Positions 34,838 to 47,282 are shown, counted from the stretch's first letter. The stretch is DNA of 64,000 nt from Trifolium pratense (GCF_020283565.1 NC_060059.1:33654838-33718837), one strand, 5' to 3'. Numbers and translations are program-made. Notes: a model not told the origin generated them from the sequence alone.

Positions 34838-35729
34838 CAAGGTTGTCAGAACCGGACCGGTCATCGAACCGGCAAGCTCACCGGTTCAAGGTTCAATTGG
34901 TCGGACCGGGTTCAACCGGGGTCGAACCGTTTTTAATTAAATATATATTTTAATTAATATATAAATAAAAAATATGAATAATTGTTCAATATTTCATAAT
35001 TTCACACATTAAAAAGATAAAATATCAAATGTCAAAATAAAATAAAATTTATAATTCAAACCAAATTAGAAATTATATAATAAACTAAGTTCAATAACAC
35101 AAAATAGCACCATAACATCAATTGACAACATACTGCTTTCAAAAAAATTCAATTGACAACATACTACCAAAACCAAGTGCCAAGTGAAAAAGCAAAAACT
35201 AAATGTTCATCAAGTTCATAAAGACTAGTGTCCAAATGCATAGCTAAATGCAACGTAATAATCATTATAATGTTCATCTAGACATAAAAAGTTAAAAACT
35301 AATAATCATTATAGTCTTCAAGGTAATAGTAGTACCGCCGGCGCCGGAGCAAGAGGAGGAAGGGGAAGGGTTTGTGGCAAGGTTGAAGAGGGTGGAGGAG
35401 AGAAGAGAAAAAAAATTAAGCGTTTTTACGTGATGACTAATGAGAGAAGAGAAAAAAGATGAAAAACAACTTTTCCTATTCCTACGTTGTTTCAGATTTT
35501 TTTTTTTTTTTTAAAAAAAAAAAGATTTTGCCTTGTTTTTTAAAAAAAAAAAAAAAAATTGCAAAACCGTTTGGACCGGCCGGCCGGTTCACCGGTTCAA
35601 CCCGGTTCGCCACGGTTTTTTCCCGGTTGGTTTCCTGTCCGGTTTTCGATCATAACCGAGCCGGTTTCATGGCCGGTTCACGGTCCGACCGGTCCGACCG
35701 GCCGGTCCGGTCCGGTTCTGACAACCTTG
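34838..35729. mobile_element. hAT-type non-autonomous element in the XTH promoter
   Basis: 892 bases, starting CAAGGTTGTCAGAACCGGAC and ending with the inverted copy, flanked by the 8-base duplication GTTTGTGG (34830-34837 and 35730-35737). Both arms are rich in CCGGTT/AACCGG words, so the ends can form a long hairpin, while the centre is AT-rich. An 8-base duplication is characteristic of hAT elements. It lies ~240 bases upstream of the XTH start codon. Open frames in the arms are compositional. Confidence 0.88.
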
Positions 35730-35957
35730 GTTTGTGGAGCGGTTCTATGTAGACAATTTTTTTTATCTATTTATTTATTATTATATTTTTGTTTTTTTAT
35801 TATTACTTCTTCCTCCGAAAGTTTCTTTGAAACAATTAATTAATTAAAAGAAAATGAGGTTCTTGTTGACCAAGAAAAGAAAGGAAAAGAAAATGAGGTA
35901 CTACTATACTATGTTTCCTCAAAAACAAAAACAAAATGGGGTAGGTGTTTAATTAAA

Positions 35958-35961
<4 letters not shown>

Positions 35962-36039
<78 letters not shown>
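35962..36039. repeat. (AT)n microsatellite
   Basis: About 39 uninterrupted AT units. Confidence 0.98.
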
Positions 36040-36045
<6 letters not shown>

Positions 36046-36054
36046 AGCATGTAG

Positions 36055-36216
36055 TACGAAGTTTTCACAGGTATTAGTGATGACTAATCTTCGTCGAGGT
36101 TGTGTGGCACACGAGGTGAATTCTCTTCTTCCAATCAAATTTTCTCCAACACATGAGCCAAGAATCGAACCTCTAATCGCATGCTTAAGATACCAAAAGT
36201 CTTACCATTTGGACCA
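36055..36216 (-). mobile_element. SINE-like, tRNA-derived repeat
   Basis: On the minus strand, TTGGTCCAAATGGTAAG resembles a box A and AGAGGTTCGATTCTTG a box B of a tRNA-type promoter, about 35 bases apart. It ends ACGAAGATTAGTCATCACTA. Related to 32575-32725. Target duplication not found. Confidence 0.5.
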
Positions 36217-38328
36217 ATTTCTTGTTGGTGAATTTATTTTTCAATTATGGTTATAAAGTGTTTTTTTTTAATAATAATAATCATGGTTAGAAACTTATTT
36301 ATTTATTTGACAAAAAATTTATTTTTTTTACAAAAATCATGGTTAGAAAGTTGACTTATGTGGAAATAGAAATAGTGTAAAATATTTTATATGGATAATA
36401 CATCTCCATTAAATGCATTTTCATAACTCCATTAAATGGATTAATTAATTTGTAATAGGGTTTACTTAATAACATTGACTAAATGGATAAATTGATGTTA
36501 ATGAGCTCCCCTTCCTTCCTACAAATCGTTCATGAGAATGAATTCGATTTTTTGTGGGAATAATTCTAAACCAAAATGATAATATTATTGATATTCTTAA
36601 GCTAAATGTCATTTTAAATTTAAATATCATGTGTATGAATTTTATGTCATGTTTGTTACTTTGTCTACAAATTAAATGGTGTTTGCGCCTTTATCTAAAA
36701 AAAATTAAATAGGTTTTAAGAAAAATTACATCTATCACACCTTGTAAGATGATTTTGTAACGATGTATTATTCATATTAGATAAGGATCACCCACCACTT
36801 TTATCAATGCATCAAACTCAAGTGTGTTGGATGTGTTTTTTTTACTGAATGAGAGAGGTTGTGTTAGAAAAACATACGTCACAATAGAGATCAACTAACA
36901 CGCTGCTCAAAAAAAAAAAAAAAACTTCTCACTTTACACATAGATTTTGTAATAATCAATTATGTCTAATATTAAACCTAAAAAGCATTTTATACTGAAA
37001 AATGTAGTATTTCAAATTGATAAAAAAATAGTATTTTTTTTTTTTTTGGTGAATAAAAAAAATAGTGATTAACCAACAACAAGGTTGATTGTAAACCAAA
37101 AAGAAAAAACAAGGTTAAATATAACATATGGGTTAGACTCACACAATATAGTAAAACTAACATTTGAATTTTATTAGAATAAATGCACACATACAACATA
37201 TGACACACCTTTAATATATTAACTTCAGTGAAAGAAACTCATGAAAAAAAATAATGATTAAAAGATTTAAAACTAAAAACTTGTTATTTATAATTTAGAT
37301 AAATGTTTTTTCTTGTGGAAAATTTAGATAAAACTAATTTTTTTTTACAAATTTAGATAAAACTATTATAAAATGCTAAAAGTGTGAAAAAATTGCACTA
37401 CACTTGCAAAAAAAATTATGTAAAATTTATTTAATGTGTAATGCCTGTAATTGCATTGTACTAAAACTTAAGTTAGTTCAAGGTCCATTTTCTCCCACCG
37501 CAAGTACCCCAAAAAGTCAAGGGTTGTATGAGGACAAATTTTAAATAGAAAAATTAAGTTACTTTTTAGCTAAAAAACAGTAGTACCTAGGTAGCACCCC
37601 ACGGTTGCTCACCCGTGAGGAAGGAAGGTGAGAGTTAGCCCCTTGTAACTTTGTGGTTGACTAAATTTTAAGTTACTTATATTAGGTACTAGTATATAAA
37701 CATTTTATTTATAAATAACTTTTTTTGAATAAATATTTATATTGGTGACAAATAAATAACGTTTAAATTTTTTAATTTTTTTGATATGTTATAAAATACT
37801 CATCAAAGAGAGAACACAAGGTTTAACCCTATATATACCTCAACACAAAGATATGCATAATAATAATAATAACATAACCTCACATAATATAATGCCTAAA
37901 AGATCGATGAACACAAATCCCTCTTTTTATAGATTATAGATTGATAGATACATAGTAGCCAAAGTGCCAAACAATAGTACAATACCACCATCCAAAATGT
38001 TGGGGAGTTCGGGGGACTCAGGAGAAATAATAAGGTCAATGCTTCAGGATCATAAGAGAGGGAGATACCACATCTCCACCTAAAACTTTAAGCGGCATTA
38101 GGTTAATGTATCATCTCTTATAAATTCAACATTCTTCTCATACATAATTGACACGAGACTTAATCACACACACTTGAAACCGAACATTCTCCCCACAAGT
38201 GTGTGTTCTCACATCCTATAGTTGATCTAATACCATAATTTCATTCTACTCTCTCCACTAAACTGAACCACGACTCTAATCTCACTTGCACTTAAAACCC
38301 AACAAATAATCCATCAGACTATTTAACA
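36217..38328. other. Intergenic, AT-rich
   Basis: No gene seen. A G+C-richer island at about 37585-37660 (CACCCCACGGTTGC, CACCCGTGAGGAAGG, TTAGCCCCTTG) looks like the edge of an old repeat, but I do not recognise it. Confidence 0.4.
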
Positions 38329-38345
38329 TTCTCCATAACATGATT

Positions 38346-38566
38346 TTTTTTTATGAAAACTTGGTATCCGGCCTTATGACCGACTAATCCAAGGGGACCA
38401 ATCCCACCGCCCACTTGCGGGGGCCCCATTTAAAGCCAGAGTTTTTTTTTGCTCTGTATGAACTTAGCCCACCGAAATTGGCACCAGTGAGAATCGAACC
38501 TGAGACCTTAAGAGGAGCATACTCCAAGAGCCCAAACCAACACCACTCAACCAACCCCAAGTGGGT
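38346..38566 (-). mobile_element. tRNA-derived SINE with 17-base target duplication
   Basis: Reading on the minus strand it starts TTGGGGTTGGTTGAGTGGTG (box-A-like GGTTGAGTGG), then CAGGTTCGATTCTCACTGG (box B GGTTCGATTC), and ends GGCCGGATACCAAGTTTTC before an A-run. It is flanked by TTCTCCATAACATGATT at 38329-38345 and 38567-38583. The A-run abuts the left duplication, as expected for 3' priming by LINE machinery. Confidence 0.88.
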
Positions 38567-38583
38567 TTCTCCATAACATGATT

Positions 38584-41500
38584 AATCAAAGCACGAGATA
38601 TGCCTAACTATCACAAAATTAATACCACATGAAATTTGTCCAAAAACATAAAATTCAAAAAACAAATGATGATATATTTCCTCGTCATCCCATCCACCAC
38701 ACAAAGTTGGTCATTCACAGCTAAAATTTACGTCTAATATATCAAATTATCTTTAGAAGATAATCTAATTATTTAGCTATCTCCAAGTAAATAACACAAT
38801 GAATCATCTTGTTCTGAACTCTGAAGTATTTTTTTGTTAAGCAGAAAAACTCTAGATATTAAGGGACAAAATTAAACAAGCTTCACCTCCTTTTGAAGTA
38901 TATCATAGAAAGATAATGTAGAGATTTCAAATGAATCACACGTCATGCAAAATGTTTTACACATTAAGAAACGACTAAATTAACGGAAATATATTTTTTC
39001 TCTCATTTTCAACAACCTCATTCACATTACTAATAAATGAATCAACTTCTTAAATGTTCACATAGCCATGAAGCACATGTAAACTTTTCAATTGATATTC
39101 TAATCAATTAATTTTTATTTTTGGTTACCACAAATAGCATATATCTAATAAGGTTAACAGAAACAAGGTTACAACTTTTCCTTTTTAGAATTATTTTGAA
39201 ATATATATTTTCTAACGTGACACTCATTTTAAAATAGAGGAATTATACCAACAACTAATATTAATAAATATTCAAAAGCGGTTGTTACTTATTATCATAT
39301 TTTAGAAAAGTCAGAAACTAATTAGTATAAAATATTTGGTCTCTTATAATGTGAGAAATCAATATTTGAATTCGTGTAGAGAGAAATGTGTATATTTAGT
39401 ATCTATTTTAATGAAATATATATCAAGTTGAAAAATAATTTTTAACTCCCCTTATATTGTGAAGGCTTTAAAATAAAAACAATTGAAAGCTTCAAAATTA
39501 AAATTTGAAGGCTTAAGAGAGGGACAAAGTGTCTAAACTTTAATAACAAAAAAGCAAGAATGAACAAATAAAAGCAATTGAGAGTAGTGGAGGAAATGAA
39601 TCCAGCACAAGAAATTGGAATGATTGTGGGAGGAAAACAATCATATATTCTAAAAAACTTTTGGGGCAAAAAGGAGAATCCCTTTAATAAATTGATTATT
39701 TGTTTTCATCATAAAAAGACCATAATTGATGAAAAAATAGAAAGTAGTTTTTTTTTTTTTTTTTTTAAATTTAAAAAACTATAAAAAAGGGGAAAGTGGG
39801 AAGTGGGGGCATCAACCGAAACTTTGTCCCCTGGGCAGGCGCCGTCTAGCATATTGTTTATTACTATTCTGATTGTGAAACAATTTTAGGGTGAGGAATG
39901 TGTCCTACTACAAGGTAAGAAAAACTATAGATTTTAAAGAAGGCTTAAACAAATATTTTCAACTTTTTTCTTCTTCGCTCTAATTGTGCGGAGAGATAGA
40001 TAAAAGAAATTGTTTTAAAGTGTTTTGACAATATTGTGCTCTAAAATAATCACGTTTTTTGGTTGAACCATATCTTGCTGGATGGGACCGAGAGCAAGAA
40101 AGGACGGGGGCAACCATGTTCTCGACCGTGTCTTCAAGGGATAGTTGAACGAGCGACTCTTGAATGGTGTCGGGTAGGACAAGTCAATAACTCGAACGCG
40201 TTCTGTTTTTTGAGCTAGAATCACAACGTTACCTTACCTATAAACTTTAAACTTCAGCCATTGTGGGAGATTTTTATTTTCAACTTTCAAGCACATGATT
40301 GTGTGGGTCTTGACAATCCTTCATAGAAAGTGAGTATAGTGTTTTCGCAATGATGCTAGATTCAGACTTTTGTATTGAATTGGACTTTTAATTTATACAC
40401 GATTTCACATGATATAGACTTTGTAGTGGGTCATGATTAATCTTCATCGAATCATGATTTTTAACCATGATTTTTTTGTTTATTATATTATAGGTGATTA
40501 ATCTTTATCGATAAATTATAGTACATAAGGTGACTTCTCTCTTATCAAATGAGTTTTTTTTTTTTTCATAAACAAGAGTAAAAAATTAAACATCCAATTA
40601 CTTAGTTAAAAAGTCCAAGACATTTATCACTTAACCTAATTTATTATTTGATATTAATAAATATTATCATGTAAAAATGTGCATCTTAAAAGTGATTAAT
40701 GGAAAAGCTATAAGCATTTGTTCAAGTTTTCAAGCTGGTGGTGTTGAAGATCCTACACTCACGGGTATATGCCTCCGTTGATGGAGTACTTAAACTTTTC
40801 AGCTTTTGAGAAATGCCTTTGACATATCCACACTTATTTATACCATTCACTTCATAGTTGATAGTTGTATTCAACTTTGTAATCAACAAAAACAAGTATT
40901 TCACACCCTTCTAAAAAATAATTGAACTCACTTGATACAAAATTTTCAAACTACCCCTTATGAAAATTTATTCAAATGAAAACAAAAGTGTTAATAAAAT
41001 TACTAGTATGCTCTACATTAATTAAATGTTTTCATTTTTAACACCTTCGATTAAAATTTAAGACTTTAGAGTGTATTTATCTCAAAATTTTAAGTTTGAA
41101 TTTTTTGGTGTGAATTTTATATATTATAGACGACAATTCTCTATTTTTTTGTCTATAGTTTATTAAATAATTTATTTTTGTCTAGTTTATTGAAGAAGAT
41201 AAGTAGCTTTCGGTGCCCAATAAACAATTCTATAAAACTTACGAGCTTATAGTGCACATGATGTGTATATTATAAAACAATGCAAGATTTTGCAATTTTA
41301 TAGAAAGGATATTGTTGATGTTATCCACCGATTTTATCTATTGTTACAAATCTATAGACCAAAAGAAGGGACATATACAAAAATAGTATCATTGATCGAC
41401 AAAGAGATTATTTCCGAAACTACATATAAAAATCATAGAAAAGATTAATAGAAAAAAGAATGAACTCTCAACTTTTTTACTTGCGTATGAAAGTTTATAA

Positions 41501-42213
41501 TGACTTTGTTATTTCGTTCTATCTATTGAAAACATCGAACAAATGGGTTAATGTCAATCCTAGCATGATATGTGAGGATCCATATATTTCCATTTTCAAC
41601 AACCCTTTTAGGCTTTAATCCACTTTATCCTATGTTTTTTTTTTCAGGTACCATTTGTAGGCCCCATCTTTACATTATTTATTCCAGACATACTATCAAA
41701 CACATAGGATATCTCCAAACCGGGCCATTGCCCTCTTTTCCCTTTCTATTTTTTGGAGCCATATATCATGCATTTTATCACTAAATTATTCTTTTGCTTA
41801 TATTCCAAGTTAAATGATTGTTCTTTGAATCCTGTAAATACAATTTAGATGATAATAGTTTGTAAATATATTTGATGTGTTGAAATACAAGTTTAAACCT
41901 ATAATATAGTGTCTGCCATTTTGGAATGAAAAAGTCAATCATCTATATATGGTATAATAAATAAAAATTCTACAAGAACTAATGTGTGTTCCTAAAAAAA
42001 TAATAATGTTTTTTTTTATTATATATACATATAGATACAATCATACAATCAAATGGGGAGGTATGTTCAATATCACCGGATGAACTTTTTGAGAAAGAAA
42101 AGGTCCCCTGTGTAGGTTATAAATGTCATTGTCTTACTTGGTAATGTGCATGCATATCACCAAAACTAATCAAAATGGTGTATTTTTTTTTTGTTGACAA
42201 ACTGACTTCAAAG
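38584..42213. other. Long intergenic region
   Basis: About 3.6 kb without a convincing gene. A G+C-richer stretch at 40018-40224 is open for 69 codons on the minus strand and could be a decayed retroelement leader; I do not recognise it. A degenerate relative of the SINE-like repeat at 36055 lies near 40430-40640. Confidence 0.45.
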
Positions 42214-42229
42214 AACTTAATATATTATC

Positions 42230-42362
42230 GTCCGCAAATTCTAGCTCAACTGACATTGCTAGGTCGAATGCCATGACCGGACTTCGAACCCCGCACACCA
42301 TTCCAATTAGTATGTGTGAGTTTTCAATAACTTACTATTTCGTTTATGTAAAAAAAAAAAAA
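42230..42362 (+). mobile_element. SINE, 'TAGCTCAACTGAC' family, copy 1
   Basis: Box-A-like TTCTAGCTCAACTGAC, box-B-like GGACTTCGAACCCC, then GTGTGAGTTTTCA and a 3' end ATTTCGTTTATGTA followed by an A-tail. It is flanked by a 16-base duplication AACTTAATATATTATC (42214-42229 and 42363-42378). Confidence 0.88.
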
Positions 42363-42378
42363 AACTTAATATATTATC

Positions 42379-43484
42379 ATAACGCTGAAGTTTGTTTGAT
42401 ATTCAATTTTGGAAATGCCATATTAGTAGATATTTGTTTATGTTCAATAGTCTTTTAATTTCAATACTGTCTGATATTCCAATCTCTCTGACACGGCTGT
42501 AAAATAATAATTAATATTATAATTTAACTTATAAAAAGTTTTCTATTAATCTCTATTTTTTTTTTTAAAGTTAATTGTTGATGGATATTTAAACATGTTA
42601 ATGCTTAATGGTGAAAAGGCAGACATGAAAATGTTGTGTGGAGATATTCTTGAGTGGTCACGGAATTTTAAAGGTATAGGTTTGATCCAATAAAAAAATA
42701 AAGTATTCGATATGAGTACGTACCGTGTTTGATATTATGTTTGATTTTAAAATTATTTTTAGTGTTGAACAAATTTAGGTCAATAGTTAAAACTGAAATT
42801 TTTGTCCTCACTGAATCATGCGGTAACTTTTTATTCTCAGTAATTTAAATTGTCAAAATAATATTTTATCCACCAAACATTATATAAAACAAAATTACTT
42901 ATCCGTTCAAGTGATGAATTATGTGGAAAAGTACTTATCCGTTCAAGTGATGAATTATGTGGAAAAATTATTCTAATGATAAGTATAATTTATTGATCTG
43001 AGGTATGTAGCAAGTCTTTTTCTTGCACAACTGTCAGATAAGTTCAAGTTTTATTTGCTTCTATGATGTCCAAGAGGCTGATTTTGTAACATGTATAACT
43101 AAACTGTCACCATATCACAAAATCCTTGCGGATGTGTTTGTTTTTGCTAGCTATAGAGAGTAGAGGTGCGATTGGGGTCTACTATTTCTCTTGGTCTTTA
43201 TAAATTTGACACTTAATTTAGTTTCATTTGCATGGGTAAGTTCATGTTGTTTGAATTTATGAGTCTACACATATCTAAAATATGAATAAATTTAAGCGAT
43301 GAAAAAACTTATATGCATTTCTTTATATGCAATTTTTTTTGTTTCTCTTACAAAAAGGTAGTTATTTATATTTTTTAATTAAAAAAAGAAAGAGAAAATT
43401 GTTTTTAAATAAAAATAACTTTCCTCATGTATCTAGCACAGTAAGATCTGTACGTAAGTTTGGTCCATTCTTAAATAGGTGCTT
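42379..43484. other. Intergenic between two SINEs
   Basis: Contains a perfect 34-base tandem repeat unit (42897-42932 and 42933-42967, beginning ACTTATCCGTTCAAGTGATG). Otherwise no gene or repeat recognised. Confidence 0.6.
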
Positions 43485-43494
43485 AGAATTCGAT

Positions 43495-43647
43495 TTTCAA
43501 TGTCAACAAGTCTTAGCTCAACTGACAAAAAATTGTCGAAACTGTTAGGCTGAACGTCATGACCGAAGTTCGAACAATGACCCCCTCGCTTATGTGTGTG
43601 AGTTTATGGTGGCTTTGTCATTTCGTCTATGTACAAAAAAACAAAAA
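43495..43647 (+). mobile_element. SINE, 'TAGCTCAACTGAC' family, copy 2
   Basis: Same family as 42230-42362: TCTTAGCTCAACTGAC, GACCGAAGTTCGAAC, TGTGTGTGAGTTTATGG and TCATTTCGTCTATGTAC plus an A-tail. It is flanked by AGAATTCGAT at 43485-43494 and 43648-43657. Confidence 0.85.
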
Positions 43648-43657
43648 AGAATTCGAT

Positions 43658-44592
43658 AGTACAAATTGGTAAAGTATATCAGGTTTATAAATTCAATACC
43701 GCTAAAAACGAAAAGGATGAATCTGTGAACAAACTCACAAACATCCAAGTTAATAGCATAAAACGACATACTCATGCCTACAAATAATGTGATAAAATCA
43801 AAGTAACCGGAATACCTATCCCTCCGGATCTGCATCGTTGATGAACTTAATAACCGTGTGAATCAGTAGTTAACCGAGGTTGATTTGTCAATTCAATCAA
43901 ACGAACACCGCAACAAAACGAGAACGCAAACACCACACAAAGACGGGATGACGAAATCACAAAAAACACACAAAAGAAAATGTTAATCTATATGAAAACC
44001 ACTTCTTTAAATTAAAGCAAATAGAAAAAGATGCAAAGTAGTGATTTTGGGCCGAAAAAAACCCAAAATCACCCCTTTTTTGATGAAAGGAGATGAAGAA
44101 AACGTAATCAGAAGGAGGAGTTTATCTCTTTAAAAATTATGGCTGGCTCTCTGTAGGAACAACGGTAAGTTATAAATCTAGAATTTTGTATTTTTAATCA
44201 AGTGATGACTTGTTTTGCTTTTTGAGATAAAAAATATAATACTAGTATTATTCATTATAAGATGAAAAGTTACAATTCCTTAGAAGATGAAAATTTATAA
44301 AAGTAAGGTACATATTAATAATTTGAATTTATTTTTTGCATAATTGATTACAACAAGACGACCAAATCGTAAAACTCAAACCACCTAAAACTTTTTCCCA
44401 CACGAGACAGGGAATTTTATTTATTTTTTGATACAAGCCTACAAAATTGTTGTTCAGTACAAAAAACTAATTCTTATCTAATTATTTTTTGAAAATAATT
44501 ATTGTTAAAAAATAAGAAATGTAATTTTTGCCACCATTTATCAAACACCATTAGTTGTGTGTTTTCCATTTGTATTTGAATATTTTGTATTT
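43658..44592. other. Intergenic upstream/downstream of IPT
   Basis: No gene recognised. The stretch 43650-44160 is somewhat richer in G+C than its surroundings, but has no family features I can name. The last part should contain the IPT 3' UTR. Confidence 0.4.
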
Positions 44593-45447
44593 TCAAATGC
44601 ATGCATGAGTTGTCTCCTCTAGAAATCTCGTCACAATCTCAATGCTTGGCTTAACCACAATCTCTTGATGCAAATGTTTATAATCTTCTCCCCTTAAAAG
44701 GGCTTCAAACACTTTCGTAGAATCAATTTTATTCATTTTCCATCCAAGATTATAAACCATATTATGGATCTTGGAGAGTTGATTTTCAGCCAATTTGAAA
44801 GTGTTTTGTTTGGTTTTTTCAATTGCTTCCTTTAGTATATTTTCCTTGTGAACCTCATCAATATCTTTTTTATTTTCTATCTCAAAATAATAATTGAGCT
44901 CACAAACCCCAATTGCCCTTCTAATTCCAACTTCATAGTTTGCTTCTGGCACAAAAAATTCTCTAATTTCATCCACCAACCCTACCTCAACCATTTCATC
45001 AACTCTTTTGTCTAAATATTGAAACAAAATAGGCAAAGACACATCGGTCCAAATGAAACAACAATCATATTTTGAACGAAATGCATTATCAACTAATATT
45101 TGTAGGTAAGAATTTGAACCTCCTACAATAATAGGTAGGTGCCCATTTTCAATTATGAGATCTAGAGCTTCAAGCAAATGCTTGCAAAAATCATTCACAT
45201 TGAAATCATAATCAGGATCATCGATGATTCCTAACATATGATGTGGAATCGAACAACGTTCGGATTCTGATACCTTATTGGTGACAATGTCAAGACCCTT
45301 ATAAACTTGAATTTTGTCGGAGTTGATGATTTCAGAGAGGAATTGAGTACCTAAGTTGATGGAAAGTTTAGTTTTTCCGGTTCCAGTTGCACCCATTATG
45401 AATAAAACTTTCTTTTTTTCTGCTGATGTTGAGGATGTGATAGCCAT
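44593..45447 (-). CDS. IPT: Adenylate isopentenyltransferase (cytokinin synthesis)
   Basis: A single exon of 284 residues. The ATP/ADP-binding P-loop G-A-T-G-T-G-K-T spans 19-26, followed by the family block I-I-N-S-D44-K-I-Q-V-Y and I-P-H-H-M-L-G, then V-G-G-S-N-S-Y. The block F-R-S-K-Y-D-C-C-F-I-W-x-D resembles the plant ATP/ADP-type (IPT3-like) rather than the tRNA-type enzyme, which also has a C-terminal zinc finger missing here. It transfers the isopentenyl group of DMAPP to ATP/ADP, the first step of cytokinin synthesis. I chose the ATG at 45447, which follows a hydrophobic upstream extension that lacks family similarity. The N terminus before the P-loop is only 18 residues, shorter than plastid-targeted IPTs (~330 residues), so a cytosolic location is possible. 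Lack of introns is normal for this family. Confidence 0.93.
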   Translation of the reverse strand: MAITSSTSAEKKKVLFIMGATGTGKTKLSINLGTQFLSEIINSDKIQVYKGLDIVTNKVSESERCSIPHHMLGIIDDPDYDFNVNDFCKHLLEALDLIIENGHLPIIVGGSNSYLQILVDNAFRSKYDCCFIWTDVSLPILFQYLDKRVDEMVEVGLVDEIREFFVPEANYEVGIRRAIGVCELNYYFEIENKKDIDEVHKENILKEAIEKTKQNTFKLAENQLSKIHNMVYNLGWKMNKIDSTKVFEALLRGEDYKHLHQEIVVKPSIEIVTRFLEETTHACI

Positions 45448-46574
45448 GAGGATGAATTTTTTTATGTAAATTAACTCTGAAAAAAAAAACAACACATAAA
45501 AATAACTAAATTCATAAAAATAAATTTAAAGTAGTAAAATTAAATTAAAATTCGAATGAAAATAAACTATTCCTATCTATCTTCTTAATAGATCCGTCCC
45601 AAAGTGACTTATAATTTTGGACAGAGTGAGTAGTAAATAAAATACGATTTAACTTACGTACGTGTTTGTCTTGATTATCTGATGATTGAAGTGAACTTAG
45701 CTATGCTATATACTCCTCTTAGAAAACCATGTAGTAAATATTTTAACTAAAACTATTCGATATAATATTCCAATTAAAAAACTTATTTTTTTGGAGTCAA
45801 GAGTCAAGAAACTTTTTAATGTTAATATTATTAACCTACTATAAATGCAATTATAACTTTGAATAATATTGTTGATTATAAATTATTAGTTTGACTTGTT
45901 TTAATGATTTTTACATTTATAGAGGTTAATAATAAATTTATATTTAAGGTACATTGTACATTTATCTAAATTTTGTAGGTTAATAATATTATATTATTGC
46001 TGTTTGGTACACTATACTTTTAATTGGACTATTTTAGTTGAACATTTTAGTTGGACTTTTTAGCCCATAGCCTTTAAAGTTAAATGTCACTATTAGTCCT
46101 CTATAAGTATAGTGTCTTTGAGACACTTGTAAGACATATGCAAATGATTATTCTTCACATCAAAGTTCCATCTCATTATTCTTTTCTGTTAATCTCCCAA
46201 ATCCCAAAATAAATGGTTCTATTGACCATTTGTCAATGTTAATATTTGCATTTATATATTGGTAGAAAAATATAATTAAAGTAGATTATGTGAATAATGC
46301 AAATAGTCAAACTTTGTCATTGCTCGTGATTTATGTGGATCATTTTTATTTTTATTTTTATTTGGAATATATAATTTGTCAAACGTGATATATACTAAGT
46401 CATGTTCTTAAATCTTAATTGTAAAGTTGTTCCTGGATGGGAACCACTTGTTCACATGAGTCACTAAAATGATAATAAAATGATGAAGTTGGATTAGTAT
46501 TTTAGAGTAAAGTTGAAATATAGAGTTAAGCCCATTATATAGGCCCACTAGGTAGTTAATATATAAGAAATATT

Positions 46575-46764
46575 CTTCTGTCACCCTACCTATTTTTCGT
46601 ACGTTCTACGTGTTTTCATTTATACTCTTCCGTTACTTAAATAATGGACGTTATAAAAATGAAATTTTTTTGAAAAATATTGTACGCTACCTAAGTAGCA
46701 GACATGAATATTTTTGTAAATTCGTAGGGCGCGCGAGAAAATGAGTAGGTGGTAAAAGAAAATC
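46575..46764. mobile_element. Possible fold-back element
   Basis: Left end TTCTGTCACCCTACCTATTTTTCG and right end inverted TTCTTTTACCACCTACTCATTTTC are similar but imperfect. The interior has two GTACG/TACGTT-rich arms and a near-repeated ACTTAAATAATGGACG / ACCTAAGTAGCAGACATG pair. No target duplication seen. Confidence 0.4.
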
Positions 46765-47265
46765 CCAATATATAAATTATAAAATAGAATGTTAACTCAT
46801 TTGCATTTTGACACTTTCATCTGTATTATTTTCTATTGATTTCAATACAAATTTTTCAAGATTTTCTCTCATTTACTCTTATATCATGATTCTTAACAAG
46901 TAATGAGATATGCTTTGATCCAATTTTCATTGTTCCATTGAGACAACCATGGTACATTTTTCATCATCATATACCAACTTATTTACTAGTTTATTTTAGA
47001 GCAGAGTTTATTTTCATTTAGGGAAAGGAAGTTTGTTAGTTAGTGAGTTGTTGCCTTATATGCCTTATATGAAAATAATGACTAAATTGTTCCTTTACAT
47101 TTTTCAATGTAACATTTAATAATTAAAGTATGGGTCATGCCGTTAAGCATACTAAAAAAAGAAATAAATGATAAAGTTAATGATGACAGAGAATAACTTT
47201 TCACATAATTAAAACATTGAATGTACAATTTACGAGATAAAACTTCTATATTTGTATCTTTAACT

Positions 47266-47282
47266 AGTGCCCCGGGGGCACT
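47266..47282. repeat. GC-rich palindrome
   Basis: AGTGCCCCGGGGGCACT, a 17-base palindrome around a central G or C in otherwise AT-rich DNA; likely the end of a small repeat element. Confidence 0.6.

Noticed and set aside
35459..35843. Pro/Gly/Arg-rich frames on the plus strand
   Set aside because: They come from CCGGTT-repeats in the arm of the hAT-type element.
35962..36039. Possible regulatory hairpin in the AT run
   Set aside because: A plain dinucleotide microsatellite; self-complementarity is a trivial property of it.
37585..37660. Possible tRNA gene
   Set aside because: GC-rich and with short inverted words, but no cloverleaf or B-box in the correct place.
41263..41784. Two small frames on the plus strand
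   Set aside because: Checked as possible secreted peptides; no convincing signal peptide, cysteine pattern or splice structure.
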